64,000 nt of DNA from contig NZ_FMAE01000002.1 of the NCBI RefSeq assembly GCF_900094575.1, positions 496,001 through 560,000 of the forward strand. The letters are read 5' to 3'. This document shows, piece after piece, positions 40,201 to 49,570 of the stretch. Below the pieces are notes generated by a model, which searched no databases, was not told where the DNA came from, and saw nothing but the letters and a program-made list of their open reading frames with translations. The first letter of the stretch is position 1. Each line of letters starts with the position of its first letter. A program made the position numbers and the translations under genes. Source of the DNA: Bradyrhizobium yuanmingense (GTDB lineage: Bacteria > Pseudomonadota > Alphaproteobacteria > Rhizobiales > Xanthobacteraceae).

Positions 40201-40326
40201 TCCCGCGACCAGAAGCACGCCGCACAGGGTCAGCCACAGGACGGGACCACGCCGCGCCAAGGCCTCCCAGCCGTTCCTCGCGGCTCGAGACATTCCGGCT
40301 GCTACGCTGGCAAAGACCTGGCGCAT
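37216..40326 (-). CDS. Membrane sensor with PAS, GGDEF and EAL domains
   Basis: 1036 residues from ATG 40326 (gcgaggggga before it). TM1 at about 30-52; a periplasmic cache-like sensor region; TM2 in VATAGVAASVIALILYLII; PAS domains (GLILYDAGGTIVTCNRRYAD; second after TVKDARTRRYLLANQ); GGDEF with ARLGGDEFAV intact; EAL with GCEALLRWRHP, VNVSPVQLK, ALDDFGTGYSSLSYL and EGVETEAQRD. Both c-di-GMP synthesis and hydrolysis look possible. It couples an extracytoplasmic signal to c-di-GMP level. The downstream cyclase overlaps by ATGA. Confidence 0.93.
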   Translation of the reverse strand: MRQVFASVAAGMSRAARNGWEALARRGPVLWLTLCGVLLVAGIFIATAIAVGEFRERTLANRERELENTVKLIARHFDQQFEDSDVVAADLIGQMNLAEITSPAMFRERMSGPAPNQMLRSKISSVSYLGDIAIYDAEGDLINWSRAQPLPKINISSRGYFQSFKFNPAAEPVILESVRSLIIGKWTTVVARRLRGADGTFLGAMVRRIDPSSYQQYFASVALADGTAISLFDREGKMLARYPHAEELIGRNFKDGPLMQKVLAEGGQQTLRGRSPVTGEERLGSAASLTHFPLVIIATNTTAAALADWRQQTGFMVATAGVAASVIALILYLIIRQINRQNREAQQRIEAERLRLDTALNNMSQGLILYDAGGTIVTCNRRYADMFGLSHDVIKPGCHIREAMYHRKERGAFDGDVEAFCADVMRVVAEGTVSTRTHQLANGRAFQVINTPLAQGGWVATIEDITEQRNLEQERDRNYTFLREIIDHIPSRITVKDARTRRYLLANQVAEQQLGETSKTIVGKTAFDLYPAETAGIITRDDDKLLQSPDGLFLDEHVWTTPSIGRRYITSTRIGIRDRSGEPRYIINVVEDVTERRRDHEKIAHMAHYDALTDLPNRALFREQIECELEKVAEGGQFALLYIDVDEFKGINDSLGHHVGDELLKAIGGRLRGCLKQGDLIARLGGDEFAVIQTDIGSSADVLSFVKRIYQAIRQPYHCLGHQLSTDASIGIALAPQDGADLDQLVKNADLAMYGAKAEGRRTHRFFEPAMDACAKARLSMEQDLRQALVNGGFEIHYQPLVDLRSGEVSGCEALLRWRHPQRGMVSPAEFIPVAEDTGLITELGDWVLRTACSEAATWPAHVRLAVNVSPVQLKCDTLALRIAGALAASGLDPRRLELEITEAVLIRDDEAALSILHQLRSIGVRIALDDFGTGYSSLSYLKRFPFDKIKIDRCFVVDIAEASGSPIIVQAVVNIAAASSMTTVAEGVETEAQRDMLRALGCTQMQGYLFSAPKPASEVRKLFGPSDGLPVAAVA

Positions 40327-40502
40327 TCCCCCTCGCTGGAGGACCACGAATACACCGCACAAATGGCGCAAACCTTAGGAAAGCCAGTTACCTAAGCATT
40401 AATCCGGCTCGTGTGATCGCATCCATCCTAGCGCTGCGCCCATCGCACGCGGCGCTTCTGTCGCGCGCGCTGCAATCGCGGCGCCGCATCGTGAATCATC
40501 GG

Positions 40503-41588
40503 TTAATGCCCGGGTCCGGCGGTCTTCTTGCCGCCGCCATGGCGCAGCCGTCCGACCACGCCGGTCGGGAAGAAATAGACGCTGGCGATGAACAGCAGCC
40601 CGAGCCACAGCAGCCAGCGGTCGGGATGCAACAGCCCCGGCAGCAGCGGCAGCCCGGCTTCGTCCGCCGCCTTGGAGGCGACGCCCATCAGCGACTGCAG
40701 ATAGTTCTGGGCGAGGATGAAGATGGTGGCGCCGATGATCGCGCCGTAGATCGTGCCCATGCCGCCGATCACCACCATCAGCAGGATGTCGAGCATGATG
40801 GAGAAGCTCAGCGAGGTGTCGGGACCTGCATAGCGCAGCCACAGCGCATTCAGGATGCCGGCGCTGGCTGCGACGAGAGCGGCGAGGCAGTTGGCGTAGG
40901 TGAGGTGGAACACGGTGCGGAAGCCGAGCGCCTCGGCCCGGAAACGATTTTCGCGGATCGCCTGGAGCACGCGCCCGAACGGCGAGTTCACGACGCGCAG
41001 CAGCGCGAGGATCATCAGGGCCGAGATCGCGAACACCAGGTAGAAGGTCAGGATGCGGCCGTTGATCTCGAAGCCGAACAGGTTCTTGGAGATCAGCACC
41101 GTGCCGGGGCGCAGCAGCTCCGGCAGCTGGAAGCTGCGCCCGTCCTCACCACCGGTCAGCCAGGACAGCTGCGAGGCCAGCACCTGGAAGGCCGAGGCGA
41201 CCGCAAGCGTGATCATGGCGAAGAAGATCGCAGCGACCCGCAGCGAGAACAGCCCGATCGCGAGCGCAAGCAAGGCTGCGAGCGGCAGGCCGGCGACGAT
41301 GCCGGTGGCGACCGCGGCCCAGTTCGGACCCATGCCGTACAGCGCGATCGCGATCGCGTAGCTGCCGATGCCGTAGAACATGGTGTGGGCGAACGACACC
41401 GACCCGGTATAGCCGAGCAGGAGATCGTAGGAGGCGACGAGGGCTGCGAAGATGCAGATCTTGGCCGCGACGTTCAGTGCCTTGGCGCCCGGGAACAGGA
41501 ATGGCGTTGCCGCCAGCGCCAGGATGATGACGACGAGAACGAGCGTCAGGACGCGGCTGCGCGGCGGATCGCCTGAGAGGATCATCAT
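40503..41588 (-). CDS. livM: Branched-chain-type ABC transporter permease, LivM-like
   Basis: 361 residues from ATG 41588, overlapping the LivH stop. About nine membrane spans; the family hallmarks AAKICIFAALVASYDLLLGY, GSVSFAHTMFYGIGSYAIAI, ENRFRAEALGF and MVVIGGMGTIYGAIIGATIF (EAA-like loop) are present. It pairs with LivH to form the inner-membrane channel of a high-affinity importer for hydrophobic amino acids, amides or short carboxylates. It is the last gene of the Liv operon. Confidence 0.92.
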   Translation of the reverse strand: MMILSGDPPRSRVLTLVLVVIILALAATPFLFPGAKALNVAAKICIFAALVASYDLLLGYTGSVSFAHTMFYGIGSYAIAIALYGMGPNWAAVATGIVAGLPLAALLALAIGLFSLRVAAIFFAMITLAVASAFQVLASQLSWLTGGEDGRSFQLPELLRPGTVLISKNLFGFEINGRILTFYLVFAISALMILALLRVVNSPFGRVLQAIRENRFRAEALGFRTVFHLTYANCLAALVAASAGILNALWLRYAGPDTSLSFSIMLDILLMVVIGGMGTIYGAIIGATIFILAQNYLQSLMGVASKAADEAGLPLLPGLLHPDRWLLWLGLLFIASVYFFPTGVVGRLRHGGGKKTAGPGH

Positions 41589-42595
41589 CGGCTGGTCACC
41601 GCATAGAGGCCGCGCGGCCGCCACATCAGAATGGCGACCATCAGCAGGATGTTGGAGACGAGGGCGAGCTTCGGCACCAGGAAGCCGCCGTAATTGGCGA
41701 CCATGGCGACGAGGATGGCGCCGATGAAGCAGCCGCCGATCGATCCCAACCCGCCGATGATGACGACGATGAAGATCAGGACGGTGAGGTCGTCACTCAT
41801 GGAGGCGTGCACCTGCTCGCGGTAAAGCGCCCACATCACGCCGCCGAGGCCGGCCAGCGCCGATCCGGTCATGAACACGCCGAGGAACAGGCGGCGGATG
41901 CGGTAGCCGAGCGCCTCCACCATCTCGCGGTTCTCGACGCCGGCGCGGATCAGGAGGCCGAGCTTGGTGCGGTTGAGCACGAGCTGGATCGCGATGAAGA
42001 CGGAAAGCCCGATCAGCATCGCCAGCACGCGGTACTTGGCGATCGCGACGTCGCCGATGATGAAGGAGCCGCGGAGCGAGGCCGGCAGAGGCATCGGGAT
42101 GATCTGCGGCCCCCACAGCGCATAGAGCGTCTGCTCGGCGACGATCAGGCCGCCGGTGGTCATCAGGATCTGCTTCAGGTGCTGGCCGTAGACGGGGAGG
42201 ATCAGCACGCGCTCGACGACGAGGCCGAGCGCACCCGACACCGCCATTGAGAGCAGCGCGGCTGGCCCCAGCACCGCGAGGTTCATCCAGAGCGAATCGG
42301 CCTGGATGGACGCCGCGAACGGCGCCAGCACCAGGGTCGCGACATAGGCGCCGACGGCGATGAAGGCGCCGTGGCCGAAATTGAGCACGTCCATCAGGCC
42401 GAACACCAGCGTTAGCCCTGAGGCCATGATGAAGATCATCATGCCCATGGCGAGGCTCGCGACGGTCAGCGTCAGCCAGGACGAGGTCGATCCGATCAGC
42501 GGGATCATCAGCAGCGCGAGCGCGAGCGGCAGCAGGATCGGCGCGAGATCGCGTTTCGGCTTCGGCAGCGGATCGGTTGCGGCAAGGTCTGTCAC
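41585..42595 (-). CDS. livH: Branched-chain-type ABC transporter permease, LivH-like
   Basis: 336 residues from GTG 42595, overlapping the LivF stop (GTGA); longer frames upstream are antisense shadow. Hydrophobic; GLTLVFGLMDVLNFGHGAFI and ALGYRIRRLFLGVFMTG, VIIGGLGSIGGCFIGAILVA are LivH motifs. It forms the permease heterodimer with LivM. Tight overlaps on both sides mean coupled synthesis with LivF and LivM. Confidence 0.92.
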   Translation of the reverse strand: MTDLAATDPLPKPKRDLAPILLPLALALLMIPLIGSTSSWLTLTVASLAMGMMIFIMASGLTLVFGLMDVLNFGHGAFIAVGAYVATLVLAPFAASIQADSLWMNLAVLGPAALLSMAVSGALGLVVERVLILPVYGQHLKQILMTTGGLIVAEQTLYALWGPQIIPMPLPASLRGSFIIGDVAIAKYRVLAMLIGLSVFIAIQLVLNRTKLGLLIRAGVENREMVEALGYRIRRLFLGVFMTGSALAGLGGVMWALYREQVHASMSDDLTVLIFIVVIIGGLGSIGGCFIGAILVAMVANYGGFLVPKLALVSNILLMVAILMWRPRGLYAVTSR

Positions 42596-43314
42596 TGATG
42601 CGCCTCCAGGCTCAGGCCGAGCAGCCGCTCCTGCAGCGGCACGTCGGCGGCGAGTGCCGCCATCTCGCCGCGATGAACGATGGTGCCGTTGTCCATCACC
42701 AGCACGTTGTCGCCGAGCTCGCGGGCGGCAAAGAAATTCTGCTCGACCATCAGGATCGTGGCGCCCTTGCGCTTGATCTCCTTCAGGCACTCGATCAGCG
42801 CCATCACGATGGCGGGCGCGAGGCCCTTGGTCGGCTCGTCGATCAGGAGCAGCTTGCGCGGCTCGACGATCGCGCGCGCAATCGACAGCATCTGCTTCTG
42901 CCCGCCCGACAGGCTTCCCGCGCGCGACAGCCAGAAGCGGCGCAGCGCCGGGAAGAAGCCGAAGATCCAATCCAGCTGCTTGTCGTCGAGCGGCGCGTCG
43001 CGCGCCGCCAGCACCAGGTTCTCCTTCACCGTGAGATCGGAGAACACGGCCATGCTCTCCGGCACGTAGCCGACGCCGAGCCGCGCGATGTCGGGCGTCG
43101 CAAGGCTCTCGATGCGCTGGCCTGCCAGGGTGATCTCGCCTTTCGAGGCCTGCCACAGGCCTATGATGGTCCGCAGCGTCGTGGTCTTGCCGGCGCCGTT
43201 GCGGCCGAGCAGCATCGTGACCTGTCCTTCCGGCACCGTGAGATCGATGCCCTGCAGGATGTGATAGCGCCCGATATGGGTGTGCACGCCGGAAAGCTTG
43301 AGGAGATCGCTCAT
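42592..43314 (-). CDS. livF: ABC transporter ATP-binding protein, LivF-like
   Basis: 240 residues. Walker A LLGRNGAGKTTTLRTI, signature LSGGQKQMLSIARAI, Walker B KLLLIDEPTKGLAP and switch His in LMVEQNFF. Cytoplasmic ATPase that powers the LivHM channel with LivG. The start overlaps the LivG stop (ATGA). Confidence 0.94.
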   Translation of the reverse strand: MSDLLKLSGVHTHIGRYHILQGIDLTVPEGQVTMLLGRNGAGKTTTLRTIIGLWQASKGEITLAGQRIESLATPDIARLGVGYVPESMAVFSDLTVKENLVLAARDAPLDDKQLDWIFGFFPALRRFWLSRAGSLSGGQKQMLSIARAIVEPRKLLLIDEPTKGLAPAIVMALIECLKEIKRKGATILMVEQNFFAARELGDNVLVMDNGTIVHRGEMAALAADVPLQERLLGLSLEAHQ

Positions 43315-44087
43315 GCTGCGCTCCCTGCAGCGCTTTTGGGCGCGACGCCGAGATAGGCTTCCTGCACGATCGGCGAGGCGATCACCTCCGCAGGTACGCC
43401 GTCCGCCACCAGCTGCCCGTTATGCAGCACGATGATGCGGTCGGCGAGCGAGCGCACCACGTCCATCTTGTGCTCGACCAAGAGGATGATCTTGCTCCTG
43501 TCCTGCTTGAGCTGCGCGATCAGGTTCAGGACGATCGGCACCTCGTCGATGCTCATGCCGGCGGTCGGCTCGTCGAACATGAAGACTTTTGGCTCGAGCG
43601 CGATCATCAGCGCCACCTCGAGCTTGCGCTGGTCGCCATGCGACAACGCGGTCGCAGTGACGCCGCGGCGATTGCCGAGCGCGACCTGGTCGAGAATGGC
43701 GTCGGCGCGCGCGATCAGGTCGCGGCGCACCATCCAGGGCCGCAGCATGTCGTAATGCGTGCCCGCTGCCGCCTGCACTGCGAGGCGGACATTCTCTTCC
43801 ACTGAGAGGTTCGGGAAGAGATTGGTGAGCTGGAAAGCACGTCCGAGACCCGCACGGGTGCGCATTGGTGCGGAATGCTCGGTGATGTCGGCGCCGTCGA
43901 ACAGGATGCTGCCGCCGGATGCCCGCAGCTGGCCCGAGATCAGATTGAAATAGGTGGTCTTGCCGGCGCCGTTCGGCCCGACGATGGCGGTCAGCTCGCC
44001 CGGGCGAAACGTGCAGGAGACATTGTTGACCGCGACATGGCCGCCGAAGCGGATGGTGAGGTCGCGGGTTTCGAGGGTGAGCGGCAT
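43311..44087 (-). CDS. livG: ABC transporter ATP-binding protein, LivG-like
   Basis: 258 residues from ATG 44087 (MPLTLETRDLTIRFGGHVAV). Walker A AIVGPNGAGKTTYFNLISG; the signature is altered to ALSHGDQRKLEVALMIA, as is normal in LivG; Walker B KVFMFDEPTAGMS; His in LLVEHKMDVV. Works as a heterodimer with LivF. A weak ribosome binding site precedes this start; longer frames upstream lack motif support. Confidence 0.92.
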   Translation of the reverse strand: MPLTLETRDLTIRFGGHVAVNNVSCTFRPGELTAIVGPNGAGKTTYFNLISGQLRASGGSILFDGADITEHSAPMRTRAGLGRAFQLTNLFPNLSVEENVRLAVQAAAGTHYDMLRPWMVRRDLIARADAILDQVALGNRRGVTATALSHGDQRKLEVALMIALEPKVFMFDEPTAGMSIDEVPIVLNLIAQLKQDRSKIILLVEHKMDVVRSLADRIIVLHNGQLVADGVPAEVIASPIVQEAYLGVAPKSAAGSAA

Positions 44088-44139
44088 GGAGAGTCTGGCA
44101 AATGATGAAACGAGATAGATCCGCAGGTCACGCTGCGCT

Positions 44140-44271
44140 CCCTCCCCCGCTTGCGGGGGAGGGTCGGGGAGAGGGCTGTCTCCGCAGGCGAGAACCCCCA
44201 AGAGGAAGGAGTCCTCTCCCGGCCTCTCCGCATCCGCCTTCGCCAAGGCTTCGGCGGACAAGAGCGGGAGA
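44140..44271. repeat. Intergenic palindromic repeats in the Liv operon
   Basis: ccctcccccgcttgcggggg plus aggg forms a 10-bp hairpin at 44140-44163; farther on, cctctcccg and cgggagagg (44211-44271) enclose a second dyad with ccgccttcgcc. Such GC-rich repeats are common between rhizobial genes; here they may attenuate transcription between the binding-protein gene and the rest of the operon. Confidence 0.55.
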
Positions 44272-44287
44272 GGTGAAGCAAGAAAGC

Positions 44288-45472
44288 TTACCGCTTGTTC
44301 TTGATCGGAACGTTCATGTCCTCGATCTTCAGCTCGCGCACCGGCTCGAGCACGGCCCAGGCGACGTTCGGATCGACCTTGACCTTGAAGTGATACATGC
44401 TCTGCAGCGCCTGATGGTCCTCTTTCCGGAACACCATCTTGCCCTTGGGCGTGTCGAACTCCAGGCCCTCCATCGCGCTGATCAGCTTCTCGGTGTCGGT
44501 CGACTTCGCCTTGGTGACGGCAGCGACGACGGACATCGCAGCCGCAAAGCCGCCCGCGGTGAAGAAGTCCGGCGGCGCGTTGAAGCGCTTCTGATGCTCG
44601 GCGACGAGCCAGTCGTTCACCGGGTTCTTCGGGATCTCATAGAAGTAGTAGGTCGCGCCTTCCATGCCGGGCAGACCCTTATAGGCGGCGAGCGCCGGCA
44701 GGATATTGCCGCCGGTGGAGAGCTCGATGCCGTAGCGCTTCGGGTCCATGTCCTGGAGCTTGGCCAGCGGATTGCCGGCGCCGGCCCAAATCACCCAGAT
44801 CACCTTGCGGCCCGGCTTGTCCTTCAGCGCGTCGAACAGGCGCTGGCCGACCGCGGTGAAGTCGGTGGTCGAGGTCGGGGCATATTCTTCCGCCGCGAGC
44901 GTCGCGCCGGTCTTGGCGAGCGCTTCCTTGAACGCGGCGACCCCGTCGCGGCCGAAGGCGTAGTCCTGCGCCAGCGTCGCAACGGTAACGCCCTGCTTGC
45001 CGATCGCGACCGCGTTGGAGATCGCGTCCTGCGAGGAGTTGCGCGCCGTGCGGAAGATGTAGCGATTCCATTTCTCGCCGGTAATCTGGTCCGCGACCGC
45101 GGGCTCGACGATCAGGATCTTCTTGTTCTCCTCGGCGACGGGAAGAATGGCGAGCGCCGCGGCCGACGAGGTCGTGCCGATCGCGATATCGACCTTGTCA
45201 TCCTGATAGGCCTCCGAGAGCGCGGCCTTGGCGAGGTCCGGCTTGCCCTGGTCGTCCTTGGTGATGATGACGATCTTGCGGCCGTCGAGCGTCATGCTGC
45301 CCTTGGTGGCGTATTCGAATCCCATCTTCAGGCCGGTCTCCGTCTGCTTGGCGTAGGCCTCGAGCGGACCGGTCTTGCCGTAGATCAGCGCGATCTTGAG
45401 ATCGTCGGCGAGCGCGGAGGTGCCCGCGCCGAGCGCGAGGATGGTTGTTGTTATGATGAGTGATCGACGCAC
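44288..45472 (-). CDS. Periplasmic substrate-binding protein of a Liv-type transporter
   Basis: 394 residues from GTG 45472, with aggaggg eight bases upstream; signal peptide RRSLIITTTILALGAGTSALA. Type I periplasmic-binding fold (LivJ/LivK family): KIALIYGKTGPLEAYAKQTE, IAIGTTSSAAALAILPVAEE and GGFAAAMSVVAAVTKAKSTD. The substrate is unknown; neighbourhood with a CoA-transferase suggests a carboxylate rather than leucine. First transporter gene of the operon. Confidence 0.88.
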   Translation of the reverse strand: MRRSLIITTTILALGAGTSALADDLKIALIYGKTGPLEAYAKQTETGLKMGFEYATKGSMTLDGRKIVIITKDDQGKPDLAKAALSEAYQDDKVDIAIGTTSSAAALAILPVAEENKKILIVEPAVADQITGEKWNRYIFRTARNSSQDAISNAVAIGKQGVTVATLAQDYAFGRDGVAAFKEALAKTGATLAAEEYAPTSTTDFTAVGQRLFDALKDKPGRKVIWVIWAGAGNPLAKLQDMDPKRYGIELSTGGNILPALAAYKGLPGMEGATYYFYEIPKNPVNDWLVAEHQKRFNAPPDFFTAGGFAAAMSVVAAVTKAKSTDTEKLISAMEGLEFDTPKGKMVFRKEDHQALQSMYHFKVKVDPNVAWAVLEPVRELKIEDMNVPIKNKR

Positions 45473-45576
45473 GATGGTCCCTCCTGATGTAAAGTTTCTG
45501 CCAACAGCGATTTGCACAACGTCACGAACATTGCAATTGATCCTTCCGGCGGCGTGCGCCGGCGCGAGAGCATGCA

Positions 45577-47610
45577 TCATTTTTGAGCCTGGCTCGCATT
45601 GCGCGCCGCGCCGGCCTCGACCTGGCGCCAGTCCGACTGCGCTTCCTCCGCGCTCTCGAAGATGTGCGGCGCGACGCCGCGCTTCTCCAGGGCTTCGCCG
45701 AGCTTGATGCGCAGGAAACCCGACGTGGTGTAGCGCGACACGCCGGAATAGAAGCGGTCGACGAGGCTGCGCACCATGGCCGAATAATCGTCCATCAGTT
45801 CCGGCAGGATAGAAAAATTGTCATAATTGACGATGGCGTAGACGCGGCGTCCGAGCGGCGCCAGGCGGGCCTCGACGATGGCGGCGATGGTGTCGATCTC
45901 CGCCTTGCTGCGCAGCGGATAGCGCTCGAGATTGACGAAGAACAGGTTCTGCTGCTCGTCCAGCGTGAAGCGCTGGTCGAGCGGGATGGTGAGCAGGCGC
46001 TCGCGCAAATCCATCAGGCCGTCGCCGAAGATGCGCGCGTCCATCAGCGCGGGGTCGCGCGGGATCAGCGGCTTGAAGTCCATCAGGCGCAGGATGTCGC
46101 GCTCGACGTCGATGCCGGGCGCGACCTCGACGAGCTCGAGCCCGCCCTCCCGGAGCTCGAACACGCAGCGCTCGGTGACGTAAAGGGTGCGTTGCTTGCG
46201 CGCGGCGGCAAACGGGCCGCTGAAGGTGACGTGCTCGACATTCTCGACGAATTTGCGCGACGTGGCCTCGTCCAGGATGACGAGCTTGCCGTCCTTCACC
46301 GCGATGCGTTGCTTGCCCGCACCGAACGTGCCGACGAAGATCACTTCCTTGGCGTTCTGGCTGATGTTGATGAAGCCGCCAGCGCCTGCGAGCTTCGGCC
46401 CGAACTTGCTGACGTTGAGGTTGCCGGCGCGATCGACCTGGGCAAGCCCAAGGAAGGCGGCGTCCAAACCGCCGCCGTCGTAGAAGTCGAACTGGTAGGG
46501 CTGGTCGATCACCGCCTGCGTGTTGATCGCCGCGCCGAAATCGATGCCGCTCGCCGGGATGCCGCCGATCACGCCCGGCTCCGCCGTCAGCGTGATGAGG
46601 TCGATGATCCGCTCTTCATTGGCGACCGAGGCGATCCCCTCGGGCATGCCGATGCCGAGATTGACGACGCTGTTGGCCTTCAGCTCCAGCGCCGCGCGCC
46701 GGGCGATGATCTTGCGCTCGCTGATCGGCATCACCGGCAGCGAGGCGGCGCGGACCCGGATCTCGCTCGAGAAGGCCGGATTGTATTGCGTGCCGAAAGT
46801 CTGCCAGTGGTTCTCGGGCCTTGACACCACGACACAGTCGACGAGGATGCCGGGAATCCTCACTTGACGCGGATTGAGGCTGCCGGCCTCGGCGACGCGC
46901 TCGACCTGGGCGATGACGATGCCGCCGGAATTATGCGCCGCCATGGCGATGGCAAGCGCCTCCAGCGTCAGGGCCTCCTTCTCCATGGTGAGATTGCCGT
47001 CGGGATCGCCGGTGGTGGCGCGGATGATCCCGACATCGATCGGGAAGGTCTTGTAGAGCAGGCACTCCTCGCCGCGCAGCGTGATCAGCTCCACCAGGTC
47101 CTCGGTGGTGCGTGCGTTCAGCTTGCCGCCGCCGTGCCGGGGGTCGACGAAGGTGCCCATGCCGACACGGGTGATGTGGCCGGGCCGGTGCGCGGCGATG
47201 TCGCGGAACAGGTGGGTGATGACGCCCTGCGGCAGGTTATAGGCCTCGATCTGGTTCGCGATCGCGAGCTGCTGCAGTTTCGGCACAAGGCCCCAATGCC
47301 CGCCGATCACGCGCCGCACCAGGCCTTCATGTCCGAAATGATTGAGGCCGCGCTGCTTGCCGTCGCCCTGACCGGCCGCGTAGACCAGCGTCAGATTGCG
47401 CGGCTTGCCTTGCGTATAGGGCGCATCGCCCTCGTGGGACAGATAGAGCTCCTCCAGTGCGACGGCGATCTCCTCGGCAAAGCCGATGCCGACGAAGCCG
47501 CCGGTCGCCACCGTGTCGCCGTCGCGGATCAGCATGACGGCTTCATTCGCCGAGACGACCTTGCCCTTCTCGGAATTGCGCAAGTAAGGCAGAGCTGGAT
47601 GATGGCTCAC
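45577..47610 (-). CDS. Acyl-CoA:carboxylate CoA-transferase (family I, YdiF-like)
   Basis: 677 residues from GTG 47610 (gggaggaac upstream). It is a one-chain fusion of the alpha and beta parts: [40 protein letters not shown], then [32 protein letters not shown] and the catalytic region [15 protein letters not shown], where Glu forms the CoA thioester. Such enzymes activate short-chain or aromatic carboxylates by CoA exchange. The residues after about 530 are an extra C-terminal domain seen in YdiF-type members. Upstream of the Liv genes, so substrate capture and activation seem linked. Confidence 0.88.
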   Translation of the reverse strand: MSHHPALPYLRNSEKGKVVSANEAVMLIRDGDTVATGGFVGIGFAEEIAVALEELYLSHEGDAPYTQGKPRNLTLVYAAGQGDGKQRGLNHFGHEGLVRRVIGGHWGLVPKLQQLAIANQIEAYNLPQGVITHLFRDIAAHRPGHITRVGMGTFVDPRHGGGKLNARTTEDLVELITLRGEECLLYKTFPIDVGIIRATTGDPDGNLTMEKEALTLEALAIAMAAHNSGGIVIAQVERVAEAGSLNPRQVRIPGILVDCVVVSRPENHWQTFGTQYNPAFSSEIRVRAASLPVMPISERKIIARRAALELKANSVVNLGIGMPEGIASVANEERIIDLITLTAEPGVIGGIPASGIDFGAAINTQAVIDQPYQFDFYDGGGLDAAFLGLAQVDRAGNLNVSKFGPKLAGAGGFINISQNAKEVIFVGTFGAGKQRIAVKDGKLVILDEATSRKFVENVEHVTFSGPFAAARKQRTLYVTERCVFELREGGLELVEVAPGIDVERDILRLMDFKPLIPRDPALMDARIFGDGLMDLRERLLTIPLDQRFTLDEQQNLFFVNLERYPLRSKAEIDTIAAIVEARLAPLGRRVYAIVNYDNFSILPELMDDYSAMVRSLVDRFYSGVSRYTTSGFLRIKLGEALEKRGVAPHIFESAEEAQSDWRQVEAGAARNASQAQK

Positions 47611-47718
47611 GGCGTTCCTCCCGCTCCCTGGACCGTAGGCCTTGTTGTGCTTGATCTTATCGCGAAGCGCTGCCCCGGAACAGGTTGCTCCTCGCGAAGG
47701 AAAGACGGCAAAGCGGAG

Positions 47719-47734
47719 AGCAAGGTCCGCGCCA
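47719..47734 (-). promoter_or_regulatory. Sigma-54 (-24/-12) promoter
   Basis: Minus-strand tggcgcggaccttgct matches TGGCACG-N4-TTGCW in all but one base, with GG and GC at the required spacing. It lies about 110 bp before the CoA-transferase start and downstream of a sigma-54 activator gene, so the operon is probably RpoN-dependent. Confidence 0.75.
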
Positions 47735-47825
47735 GATCCCGCAACGTCGCGCAAAACCGCTGAAATCTGCGGCAATTGCCTGCAATCTGTCCCGGAAGAG
47801 CAGCCGGGTGCGGTGTCCGGAATCC

Positions 47826-47850
47826 GAGACTCCGGACAGTCCGGTGTCTC
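47826..47850. promoter_or_regulatory. Candidate enhancer (UAS) for the sigma-54 activator
   Basis: gagac-t-ccggac-a-gtccgg-t-gtctc is a 25-bp dyad beginning 6 bp after the activator's stop codon and about 95-110 bp upstream of the -24 element; a related half-site gtgtccgg is at 47813-47820. No T-run follows it on the minus strand, so it is more likely an activator-binding site than a terminator. Confidence 0.6.
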
Positions 47851-47855
47851 GAAAC

Positions 47856-49298
<1,443 letters not shown>

Positions 49299-49404
49299 GA
49301 GATACCTCGGGGAGGTCCGCCCCGTGTATTAGCAAAAGTGCAGCGATTTCAAAGGGGGAAATGGCGCCAAAGGAGGAATGGGCGCTGAACCCAGCTCAGC
49401 AATC

Positions 49405-49551
49405 GCTGTCGTCCCGGGGCGCGCAAAGCGCGAGCCCGGGACCCATAACCACAGGGCGCAGTTGCTGCGCGACGCTCCCACTCCGAGTCTTCGCTAAATT
49501 GCTCCCTTTGGGTATGGGTCCCGGGCTCGCTTCGCGCCCCGGGACGACAGC
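49405..49551. repeat. Intergenic dyad repeat family 1, copy a
   Basis: Begins gctgtcgtcccggggcgcgc, includes gggacccataaccacaggg near one end and tatgggtcccggg near the other, and ends ccgggacgacagc. Related copies are at 55324-55482, 58406-58565 and 61931-62102. All are between flank genes; none is in the island. Confidence 0.75.
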
Positions 49552-49570
49552 GGTATGTGTCGCGCCGCCC

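Noticed and set aside
42596..43156. N-terminal extension of LivH
   Set aside because: The extra 187 residues are antisense-like translation of the LivF coding region; the GTG at 42595 with GTGA overlap is the natural start.
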